Position numbers and translations under genes: made by a program. A stretch of DNA of 64,000 nucleotides, taken from assembly GCF_028502605.1 (NCBI RefSeq), contig NC_079236.1, positions 248,001 through 312,000 on the forward strand. The letters are read 5' to 3'. The DNA comes from Trichoderma breve (Eukaryota; Ascomycota; Sordariomycetes; Hypocreales; Hypocreaceae). Of the stretch, positions 47,333 through 58,410 are shown in pieces (the stretch's first letter is position 1; every line of letters starts with the position of its first letter). The notes beneath the pieces were generated by a model that was not told the DNA's origin, did not search any database, and saw only the letters and a list, made by a program, of their open reading frames with translations.

Positions 47333-48573
47333 ATGGAAAATACAATCCTCTCCCATCGACAGAGTCTTGCCGAGATACAAACCGAACTGGACGGACTGGA
47401 CGCCACTCTCACCGTCGGTGAGGCAACCAAGCGATCTGAGGCAATCTCGTGTGCTCTAAAAGTCGGCACAGACAGTCTCTATAATCTTTCTGCGCTTATC
47501 AGTGGTGACTTTGAACTTACTCACGATGATGGACGACTCAAAGTGGCTCTGGACGGCCTCGTCACGACGTTTGACCACGTCACCGAACTTGCGGACAGTC
47601 AACTGGCAGAGGTCGGACGCCTCCACTCCAATGTAAGTAAAGCATGCAGATCATAACAAGTACCACTGGCAATCTCTTATTAACCGAATATCGCAGGCTA
47701 TCGAGTTGAGAAATGCCAAACTTCGGCCTCTGCAAGATAAGCTTGACGAGTCCAAATCTGAGCTAGAAGCCCAGCTTACAGCAAATCGAGAAGCCATCAC
47801 AGCCACCTCCAACGCAGTTAATACCTTTCAAAAGTCGGTCGACACGATGAACAGGGCCCATCGCTCTCTCCAAGATAAACTATCTGATTCGGAGAGGACG
47901 CACGACACCGTCAACATTGCCGTGAGTCTGCCTAGTCCCATGCATGTGGATAACGCTCACCGTATTGTTATAGGTGAGCATTCTGATACCGATTTGGGGC
48001 GTTGTCGGTTTGATTGATCCGACTTCATCCCCCGGCGCGGTGTTTAAGCTGCGCAAATGTGTCAGGGAGACTCGTGACGCGCTTCACAAAGAAAAAGCGG
48101 CCTTGGAAAAGGCGGAGGAGAGCCTGAAGACTGAAAGAGGACAGCAGGACGAGCTCGATAAGCAAGTCTCGCGGCTGGAGGACATGCTATCCGAGATCGC
48201 ACCCCTGGAGGACCAGGTGACAGCGACCATTGAAAAGACGGATATGCTGCAACAAGCCATTATCGTTGTCAAACAGCAGCTAGCGGCTGCTGCTCGGCGT
48301 GCCGCACAGCTGAGCAATACGGTGTTGATCACAGCCCATGCATCATCCACCAAGCAGGAGATTTGCACCGGTATTCTCGACATAGCTGAGCAGGTGCCGT
48401 TAAATTTCAGAAACTCGAATGAAATGAAGCTCCTGCTCAATGAGCTTCTCAGCGGCTATGGGAGCGCAGTCGTTCCAACGGCCATTGAGAGTCGCGCAAA
48501 CGAGCTGCTTGGGGCGGCGGCCAAGTATCCGAGCATCGAGTGGCATCCCACAGAGGTAGTCACCGAATCATGA
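47333..48573 (+). CDS. Coiled-coil protein with central hydrophobic hairpin, possible small partner of the helical pair
   Basis: Three exons, 47333-47632, 47697-47921 and 47974-48573, encode 374 residues with phase 0 at both joins. Residues 1-174 are almost entirely charged or Gln-rich heptad-like helix. Residue 176 onward is abruptly hydrophobic (SILIPIWGVVGLI), followed by a Pro/Ser/Gly turn. From about 205 to 310 a second long coiled coil runs back (SLKTERGQQDELDKQVSRLE). A helix-hydrophobic-helix plan like this is typical of alpha-helical pore-forming proteins, where the central part inserts into membrane, but also of unrelated fusion or scaffolding proteins. There is no signal peptide. 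The divergent partner at 43394-46411 is also helical, which suggests a functional pair. The family was not recognised. Confidence 0.7.
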
Positions 48574-50759
48574 TGTAATCTCAGAGGTCAATATCTATAC
48601 TACAGAATTCGAGGATATTGTGGAGATGGTCTAGATAAGCTTTGCTTAGAAAGATTGGTAGGTACGGGATGAAATAAATATTCGTAACAAGCAAAGCTCT
48701 CCAAAAGTAAACAAAACAAAACAAGAGTTCTAACTGGTTAATCATGCTGACATCTTGTCAAGTATATACAATCGGAGATCACCCGCAAGAAAAGATTGTG
48801 CTACCATAGCGTAGGCCTTATACTTGATGTATTTAACATTTAGATCAGCTGAGACAGAAGGGAGGAAAGCATCTATGGTCAGTACGGAGTAAGCCTGTCA
48901 AGATGCTCGATCAAACGCCACGCGCGGACAGGACTGCCAAGAGACGAGGCTACAGAGAGCAACCAATAGCTCGAAACCACGTAAGTATGCAGAGTACATA
49001 GATGAAACTCCGTGCTACATATGTGCCAATCAACCTAGAACAAGCGAATGCATAAAATACACGCATAAGATATGTATTCATTATGCTGGAAGCATGAAGG
49101 CACTCTGGCTCCCACCTCTCAAGCTCAAGATGTTATATTACTGGCAGAGTCCCTTGGTATTTGGAGTGCCTTCGGGTTAATACATATCACATTGTTCAAG
49201 ACGACAATGCTGGCAAAATAAAGATTGGCTGGTGCCGATGCTGAAGGCAGTCCCTCAAAACGACATTCCATCTAATCTGTCACACAACCCAATTAGTCGT
49301 AGATTGGGGAACATCTATTCTCTCCTGAGATGAAACTATTTGGTGACAGCCTGGGTCGCATTTGAGCAGAGTTCACTCTAGACTTTGCTTTCCAGAGTGA
49401 GCCGCGCACCAGACTTTTCTACTTTGCCAATATTGTCGCTTAGGTCGCCGTTCCTTTTTCCAACGGGTATTTGAAGGTTTGGCTTAGAAATAAATACGAG
49501 CTTGGATATGTATGATCCCGCAAGGCTATGCATGTTGCGTGATACCATGCGCTAAACTTGTTACTCTTGACCAGTGAAACCCCCGAGATTTTGTGTGAAA
49601 TTATCAGCGCATTCCGCTTCTCCTGCTTCACCTAGAGCAATCTAGTGTCACACGAGATGTATATTTCCTCATATGCGGAGTAAAAGCAGCTTGGAAACAC
49701 CAACTTGAGCCAGCCACGCTGATTGATGTCGAGGTCACCAACCCCCCAGCTCGGTGCAGAGCTGATCAACATCCCAGAGGCTCAGCTCATCTTCTTTTGG
49801 ACAAGTTCGTCGATTTTCACTCTAGTTCCACCAGCGGATCCTACAGTTCGCTATGCCGCTATGGATCATAGGCTCCCATAGAGGTGCAGTGGAGTCGCCA
49901 GGGATCAGGGGAGGCTGAGCAAACGAATCCAATGGTATTCCAGGCAGTCAAGAAGTATTTGTTACGAGCCTTCAAGGAAATCAATCCTCGAATCCAACCC
50001 TCCTGGCTCTCTAGATAAAATGGGATGGCGGGGCCTATTTCTTGAGTTATGAAGAGATAGAACAAGAGGTGTCGGAGAAGCAAGCTCACCGCTAGAAGCT
50101 CATCGCACTAATGTAGATTTTAGTTACAACATTATGTGTTTAAAAAACGTATGAGAGAGAAAAACAGGCAAAAAGGTTACAAGCGTCTCGAGGTAACAAG
50201 ATATAGGGCTGATAGAAGTGATGAAAGGAGTGCTGCCTAGGTCTCCAAGCCTCAATCCCTTGTCAGCCAATTCAACACGCATAGAGCTATATGAGTTGAA
50301 TGCACTCTGTCTCTTCTTTCAGCCAATAACAAGACTTGGTCTGCTACATAACCTCCCAACATGCATTAGAACCCCATGTTGTGGAATACTATAGCAATAA
50401 AGCCGCGCGCCTGCGACGGGGGTGAGACACGGCGTATTACGCGAGGAAATCAACGACTCCCACCCGAATCCTCGACATGGATTGCGCTTCGGGCCAATCA
50501 TGTCGACATCAAATAGCTGTTGGTTCGGTGCATACATATTAACTGCCACCATGATAATCAACACCTGCTTTCACGTAAATAGGGGAGAGGACTGATAAAC
50601 CACCACCCACCCAGTCGATTCTGGGCTGTTCTCATCAATCCTTGTGTCCTCAGATTCGGCGAGCAGATGCTGCCTGCATCGCTTTCATTCCCTATACAAC
50701 CAGGCGCATCTGCGTTACTTCGGTAGCAGAGCGAGCTCGATCGCTAGAAGCCCGTAATC
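48574..50759. other. Gene-poor 2.2-kb stretch
   Basis: No supported gene on either strand. The reverse ORFs at 49440-49631 and 49859-50089 are short and lack motifs. The right end should contain the promoter of the ankyrin gene that starts at 50760. Confidence 0.45.
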
Positions 50760-53700
50760 ATGGCTGCACGCACTCTCGTGATATTTCTTTATTTCTTGTT
50801 CTTCAGATGCGTCTTAGCCGACGATGGAGACGATTTCTCCAACAACTTGTTCACGGATCTCGGCCCGTATGACTCTCTATCTCAACTATCCTCATACAAC
50901 AGTGTCTTAACCGGTGTATAAATACTAATGCGATCTACTCTTCCAGGCTGCTGGCCCTCTTCGGAGAACGTGTTACTATGCAATTTTTGAGCCAGGCGAT
51001 GGGAATTTCCGACTGCATTATCCTTTCAATGGCACCTCTAGGCATCGTCACCACCATCGTCGCTGCGATTAGAGTCGGGGGTCCGTCATGGCTCAAAGCC
51101 TTGATTGGGAGAGCAACGGAGAATCTCGCAGCTGCCGAACTAGAGCTCATGTCTTCTAGCTCCAATGAGGTCTGTGAGCTCTGGAACGGCAGAGACGTGG
51201 TTCGCTGTGCCGGATCAGCTCCTGTTTGGGAGTTCATTTGTTTGCTGCCTCGGACAGGATTACCCAAGAACCCAAAAGTCAAGATAATGAGTCTAGAAGA
51301 TGCGGAGAACGACCCATACTTTTATATAAAAAGATGTAAGTCTCGTTAGATTGTCCACTGACACAAGATTCTGACTTGTTTAGTGCGGAGAAACGAGAGA
51401 ACCTTTTCGGATAAAATGCGAGCGCTCTTTGGTGTTCATAGGCAAGGTGGGAGCGCAGAAGATGGAATAAAAGAAAATTCCAATACTCAATCAGACGAAG
51501 TTGTCATTATAAGAAATCTTAAACATGACGTGCCAAATATTTCACACAATCGGCATAGAAACTCTGGTCGCGGCGAGCTACACCTCGCTGCGTGTTTTGG
51601 TATACTTTTACAAATCGGCTTCATTTTATACTGCAGCTTCATCGCACAATACTCGAAATTAAAATCCCACTTTCAAAAGGATGATCATGCCGTTGCAAGT
51701 TACGCTTTTCCAATGACCATTATTGGCTCGGTGGTCCTGAGTATTGGCATGTTCATTTGCTCTCACGTTGTCGAAAGCAGCACCATGGAAGAAACCTTTC
51801 AACCAGCAGAACATTGGCGAGCCCGGCTGGTATGGCTACAACAAGAAAAAACTGTCGGCGACGAAGAGTTTAAATCTTTTGCTCTCTATACAGGAGAGGA
51901 CCAGCCAAACATTATCACTTCGAGCAGAGCGGACCATGGCAAAGATTCCGACGAAAAGCAACAGCAGGGCTCAGAAGGGTTGAAAGACTTTACAATCACG
52001 ACGGTGGTGGGTACAGTTATCAGTCTAGTCGGATATGTTGCTCAGTTTATTGGATTTCGAGGAATGCATTGGTCTGTTTCCGTGGCCTCTTTAATTGCGG
52101 TCCTTACAATGGCCGCCGTGAGGGCATGGATTCGTCGCGGACTCGCAAAGCCCATGTTCTGCCATGGCCTTCTTCCAGGATTTGAGCTCGACTGGTTTGC
52201 GGATTCCTTAAGAACTGTTGGCAATGCGCCTTGGTACAATGATTTGGATGGATCTTCTCAGGAAGAGAATACCAGCTCCTTGAGTAGACGGAGTACGTCT
52301 ACTAACCAAGAGAAGCTCGCTAAATCGGACGATCAATCTACAACAAAAGAACCACTCATTTGCGAGGCTCAAGATTATACCACAATGCGCCAGAGTCTTG
52401 CAAAGCTTGCAGACTGGCGAGGACCAGCATCGCAAGAAGCCATTGCAGTCAGCTTGGCCATAGAAGCAACCATGAACCTTTTGGATGACAACTTGGGCCT
52501 AGAAGATTTTTCTTGGGGCTACAAGATTCAGGATGCATCATTAAACGAGCAAGAGCTGAAGTTCAGGGTGATTAAACAGCCCGACGGCAAATGGAAAGCA
52601 CACGCAGGAGAAATCGAGGCGGCACTGTCACTACGACTCTTCTATATTAAGAGTCAACAAGAGACCCAATTATTGGCCAAGGCCATTCATAAATCAGGCA
52701 ACCCCTTGGACGATGACAAATGGTTGCGGGTGAAGGGGGAAATGCCCGATATGGGATTAAGGATTCTTGGTCCGAATACAATGCAACTATATCGACATCT
52801 CGATTGGTGGATACCTACAGATGGACCAGAAATTTTGAAAGGTGAAGCGGTGTATAATCCCGCTGAAATTGACCAGAATATCGATTCAGGGAAGCATCAG
52901 ATCAATACATTTGGAAGCATCGTGCCAGGTTCAACCAAATTCGAACTTGATGAATCGAGAGTGGTAGGGCTTGATCCACGTCATCAATTCAAAGTCGCCA
53001 CTGGCTCTCATACGCAGCTTTCGCACCTTTACTATCAAAACTCACAGGTTGGAAAATGGAATTTCAGCATATCAGAAGGAGAAGGCGAGAATTCGAATGA
53101 CATACTATGCATACAATCCTTGGATTCGCTGGAAATTCTATACGCCAAAGACATGTTTTCGACATTCATGTGGGCTGTGGTGGAATCACTAGAACGGCCC
53201 ATGGGAGGGAAAACATACATAAAAACATCCCAAGCCAAGTTGGAAAATAAAGACTCATGGAGGCGTTTGGGTCTCGAGAACGATGACATCTCCAGACTAG
53301 CTGCGGCTATCCAGAGCACAGGCCTATGCAACACACACGATGCTCATATCAGCGTTATTACTCCTTTGAGTATACAAAGAAAACTACCTGAGGTAGACAG
53401 TATTGTTGAGATGGTGCGGAATTATACTGAGCCGCTTGAGGCACTTCATTTGTGGGCAGATGCAGGTCAAGTATACTTGCAACTCTGCGAGCACTTGAAT
53501 GCATTTGCAGTTGGAAGCTATACTTATATCAGGGCTGTTGCCGTGTTGGCAACGTTTCGAAAAACACTACAAGAGATGATTAGACGAGAAATGACGGGAG
53601 TATACGAATCTCGCTTCGAAGAACAGCTGACAAAGGCAATGGAAATTGTCGACGCAGAGTTCCAGGATCATCTAGGTTCATTGTGCGAATTGCAAGACAC

Positions 53701-55420
53701 CGATAAATGGCAAAAATGCTATCCTAACGCTGAACGCTTCTTTTTGCTTCAGGATCAAGAGTCAATAATTTCCAATTCCTTCGACGTCTACAAAGAAATG
53801 GATCGACAACACCTCAGCAGACCAGACAAGGATGGCGCGAGAGAGAAAGACATCTTTGACAGGACATTCCTCCACTATTGCGCAGCGTTCACCTACCATC
53901 GGGAGAGATGGTATGAGAAGAATAACTACCCAGACGGGTCTGAGCAGTTTCTTCAAAAGATGCGGCGCTGGATCGAGCAAGGTGTCGATATCAACGCCCG
54001 CGATATCCGCGGATGGACACCACTGCACTATGCCTGCTGCTGTGCTGGTAAAGCGAGCACCCAGGTTGTCCAATTGCTTCTCGAAAAGGGCGCTTCGGTT
54101 GATGTTCAAGGACGCGAGGGCACAGCGCCAATTCACTGTGCGGCGAGGGCGGGCAATTTAGAGATGGTCGAAATGTTGCTGGAATTCGGAGCCAACATTG
54201 ACATTGCCGACGGATATGGCAACACTGCCTTGCACGAGGCAGCGTTGAATAGATCTGCTGACATTTTCGAAACTCTGTGCAAACGCGGCTGTCAGAAAAG
54301 GCGAAATAAGCATGGACGGGCAGCCTTTCATATAGCGGCGATGAAAGGACTCTCATCCGCAGTCAGTCAATTGGGGGACTACGCCAACTCCAAGGACAGT
54401 CAGAAAAAGTCACCTCTTTACCTTGCTGTGGAATACGGTCACAAAGATTTCGTGCAACAACTCCTTAGGCTACCACAGGTGGAAGTAAATGCCAGAGGTT
54501 ACCGGGATCTAACGCCGCTTCAAGTCGCTTGTAAGAAAGGCTATGACAGTATCACCGAGATTCTTCTCGATGCAGGCGCTGACATAGAAATCCTGAGTGA
54601 TGACGGCAGAACACCCTTACTCCATGCTGTACAAGAGCAGATGGAAAGCACTGTCAAGTTACTCACAACAAGAGGCGCCAATGTCAACTTCATCCATCTT
54701 GGAACTACAGCGCTGCACACAGCCGCGCAGATGGGATACTCTGCCATCTTTGAGTATCTATTGAAGGGAGGGGCGGATATCCATGCGGGAGCAGAAACGG
54801 CTGCAGGGACACCGCTGCATGCGGCGTGTACCATGATTGATGGTAATCCCATGATACAACGTCTTATAGATTTGGGAGCTGTGATTGATGAGACTGATGA
54901 AGAGAACCAAACTCCACTGCATATTGCAGCGCTATATGGCAAGCCAGCGAACCTAAAGCTGCTCATCGACAACGGTGCAAATATAGAAGCCAGAGACGGT
55001 AGAGGCAGAACACCCGCCCTCATTATGTCTTTTGAGGAGCAGCGAAAAGAGTGTCTCCGAGTGCTGATCAAGCATGGCGCGGATGTAAACGTCGCTGGTC
55101 ACGACGGCAGAACTCCGCTATATCTCGCAGCCGGGGACGAGACTTTGGAAGACTTCGTCCCAGAGTTACTCGAAGCTGGCGCTGCCGTTGACGTGGCCGT
55201 CGATGATGGTTATACCCCATTGCATCAGGCAGTATATTTCAAATGTACAAAAGCTATAAAAGCACTCGCTGAACACGGAGTAAATACCGAAGCAATGAAC
55301 ACCGAGGGAGAAACGCCACGAATGATTGCAGAAAGAGGAGGTCTATCTGGCTGGTGGAGGGAAAACATACCGCCATCTAGGGAGTGGTGGAGGGTTTCAT
55401 CGGTGAAGCTTGCAGCATAA
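50760..55420 (+). CDS. Multi-span membrane protein with C-terminal ankyrin repeats
   Basis: Three exons, 50760-50866, 50947-51335 and 51384-55420, encode 1510 residues. A signal-like segment opens the protein (LVIFLYFLFFRCVLA), followed by FSNNLFTDLGPLLALFGERV and hydrophobic spans at roughly 56-78, 238-254, 275-296, 367-388 and 397-412. The N-terminal part, including GGPSWLKALIGRA and EVCELWNG, matches a fungal family of membrane ankyrin proteins I recognise but whose function is not known. From about residue 1030 to 1480 there are about a dozen ankyrin repeats (GWTPLHYACC, TAPIHCAARAGN, GRTPLLHAVQ, QTPLHIAALYG), which bind protein partners. A sensor or scaffold role at an internal or plasma membrane is inferred. 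The middle 500 residues are unassigned. Confidence 0.86.
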
Positions 55421-56647
55421 AATGTTACCCGATATTATACATGTATACAAGACTTGGATCAATTAGTGCCGGCCATGTACAATACATTCATCATTCTCTC
55501 TCATTGCAAGTAGCAGTCTGCTACTGAATCTCTTTTCCCTTCATGACAGAAAATAGAAGCAGACTTCAAAAGAGCCAAGACTCCCAAGCTCAGCCCTAAT
55601 CCGTCTTGTTTCCCGATTTGGCAATGGCCCAAGACTTGGCGCAGGCGATCCCTCCATTCAGCTGGCTGTCATCAAATAACACGACCAGCGAGAACCGAGA
55701 GAAAGTTGGAAGAAAAATAGTTGAGCCTCATAATCTTGAGTCAGTGATGGTCCCAATGCTTACTCTGTTGCGGCCCAACTCCCCTCCGAGTTGCGTCAAG
55801 AAGAGACCAGTCAAGCTTTGATGCTTCTATTCATGCATGTTAAATTAGCACTCTGCCGCTGCTACTCCAGAAACCGCCCAGTTCAGTTTTTTAGTCATTC
55901 AGCTGAGGCAGATAGAGACTGACAGCAAACAAGCCATTTCAGCGTCTGAGACTAGGTATTTCAGCCTCAATGCTTGTCTCTCTCACACCCACCCTCCAAT
56001 AACAACCAATAAGCATAGCAATACACTGCACCTTGACACCCAAATTCATGTATCTTCACACATAGCAAGTAATAGACAACAACACAACCCATTACCCTCA
56101 AAACGCCTTGCCTAACCTCCTTCAACATCCAAATCACCACGCCACTAGGCCCCATCCGTGATCCCCCCCAGACCTAGCCTAGCCATGATCCGACCAAGTG
56201 CCCCTTTTTTTTTTCATTCCTTCAATAGGCAGTGGCCGAGCTAGGTTGCTAGGTCGCGCTAAGGTGAATCCCAACTTCAGCTGCCGGACAAGTTGCAGGG
56301 AAGCGACATTACAAAGGATCAACCCTACCGCACGATGGCTAGACTAGGGGGAGGAGTCTGGAGTTCTAATACGCTCAATATACGCTTAGCTAGGCTAACT
56401 CGGCATATAAACCGCGTCTAATATAATGACAGTATATAGTCGTGCGAGTAGGAATATAAATCATCAATGCCCTCGATGAAACAAGAAGGATTTACAATCG
56501 TTTCAGTTCAATTCTAGTCACTCACTCCAAGCACTTATACAAGCGTCAACATCACTCGCTTGCTCATATCTTGATACCAGCTTCATTCATCCAACACTCA
56601 AATTATACCCAACTCGATCAACAACCAACAACCAACAACACTTCAAG
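55421..56647. other. Intergenic 1.2-kb spacer
   Basis: No supported gene. It contains a T run at 56205-56214 and, at the right end, a long C/A-rich leader before the GPI-anchored protein gene, as is common for highly expressed fungal genes. Confidence 0.45.
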
Positions 56648-57229
56648 ATGCACTCCAACGCCGTTCTCCTCCTCACCTTTGTCGCTTCGGCCTCAGCCGC
56701 CATCGACTTCATGGCCATCCCCCACGTCCGCCGTGAACTAAACCTCCCCCGCGCAACCCCCATCAACGAGATCCGCGACTCCGATCCCAGCAAATGCGCC
56801 TCCGAGGCTCTCAGCTTCGTCAAGACCATCCCCACGCCTCCCCCCGAGATCGTCTCCGACCTCAGCAAGAACCCTCAGACCGACCCTTGCAAAGTCAGCT
56901 TCCCGTCTAGCCTCAGCGCAGAGTACTCCTCCTACAGCTCCGAGGTAGTCTCTTGGCTCGAAGGCCACAAGGACGAGCTTACCTCTCTTGCCTCGGACTG
57001 CTCTGTTCTCAGCTCTTACACAAGCCTCGTCAACGTCTGCACTGCCGGTGGTTCTTCCGGCTCTGGCTCTGGTCCCAACACTGCTTCTGCTGCTCCTACT
57101 GAGTCTGGTGCTGATTCCGCCACCAAAACTGCTGGAGATGCGGCCAAGTCCACCAACGGTGTTGCCGCCCGTGAGACCGGCATGGCTCTTGCGGCTCTCG
57201 CTGCTGCCGGTATTGCTGCCATTCTGTAA
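56648..57229 (+). CDS. Small secreted, probably GPI-anchored protein
   Basis: A single exon of 193 residues with strong C-ending codon bias, suggesting high expression. A signal peptide covers about the first 17 residues (MHSNAVLLLTFVASASA). Four cysteines lie in the mature part (KCASEALSF, DPCKVSF, SDCSVLSS, NVCTAGG), probably two disulfides. A Ser/Gly/Thr/Ala-rich spacer follows from about residue 135. The last 17 residues are hydrophobic and end the protein (MALAALAAAGIAAIL), preceded by small residues (STNGVAA), which fits a GPI attachment signal. The layout resembles fungal infection-structure-specific or related cell-surface proteins; a cell-wall or membrane surface location is expected. 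No enzymatic motif is visible. Confidence 0.8.
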   Translation: MHSNAVLLLTFVASASAAIDFMAIPHVRRELNLPRATPINEIRDSDPSKCASEALSFVKTIPTPPPEIVSDLSKNPQTDPCKVSFPSSLSAEYSSYSSEVVSWLEGHKDELTSLASDCSVLSSYTSLVNVCTAGGSSGSGSGPNTASAAPTESGADSATKTAGDAAKSTNGVAARETGMALAALAAAGIAAIL

Positions 57230-58410
57230 ACGACTTCATTGAGGAATGTGAAAGGATGAAACGAGACATTTCTATCATGTGTATCATCATAGCGAGATTG
57301 GAATATGCTTATCGATGACTATGGGTCCGCTGTTGAAAGGGAATTCATTGTATCTATTTTAATAAGTTAATAAATTAATAAAAAACGAGCCTTTGATGGC
57401 ATAGACAGCTGTCATCATTTGACATGTTTTGAATCTTAATTTGGTGACCCGGAGTGCAATCCTCGTGTATGTCTGCTTGCGGATAAAGTCATCATTGTCA
57501 GAAGCTTAACATACGAGATCTAGACTAGAATTTATTATTGACACAGAGTGCCAGGCATAATTCAAGGACAGTATCTACCTAACTAATATAGGTACGTTTA
57601 ATTGCCAAAGTTCAAAGTTCGTGAACACAAAATGGTGGGATACACAAACTTGGGAAGCAAGCAATTTATTTCATCCTAAGTTTAGCAAATTCTACTCGAT
57701 TGAACAAGGTCAGGAACCATAACTATAATATTATGGGAATATTACTCATGACCTCATGTCTTGTAGGTTCCATTATGGAGGTTATACTGATAATCGAGGG
57801 TCAGTAAAGCTGTAATAGCTGTGTAGGTTCCATTATAGATCTATAAACACTACGGCACTTGTTTGGTGATACTTAGCCCAATGCTGTCGGCTGAGACTCG
57901 GGAACTTTCTTTCACTCAACGGTATTCTGCATTGACAACGCAGATACCTGACTTGGGTGAATGAACCATAGAGGCAAGCACTCAGCTTGACTGAATCAAT
58001 AAAGCCGGGACAATATAGTCACAGCTAAGTTCAAACCATTTTGCACCTTTCTATCACCTCAACTAATGTCCACAATGTCCACAGCGTTTTTGCCTTCTTC
58101 AATGGCAGATGCCATGTCACCAACACTCGATTCCCCTCAGATCAAACGCCCCAATGCCTTCTGCTTTAGCCTCTACCCAAACTCATTCGATGCCAACAGA
58201 GGTTCAAAAATTAATCAACGTATTAGAAACTGTTTTAAGTACCTATTCAACCAGACAATAAACCGACTACCCCACAATCAACCTCCCAACCATGCGGCTC
58301 TTTGTAAGTTTTGGTGCAGTGCAAGACGCAGCAAAAACATGGAGAATCATATTCACGTAAATCCCTCTTCTACGCCATCTAAGTAGTAGTCGATTGGCCC
58401 CTTGCGCCTT
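57230..58410. other. Convergent 1.2-kb intergenic region
   Basis: This stretch lies between the GPI-protein gene and the COPI gene, which converge. A 14-15 bp direct repeat (gtaggttccattat) occurs near 57765 and 57824. A plus-strand ORF at 58066-58386 has no motif support. Confidence 0.45.

Noticed and set aside
49859..50089. Reverse ORF of 76 codons as a remnant gene
   Set aside because: It has no homologous motif I recognise and no neighbouring exons in a compatible frame.
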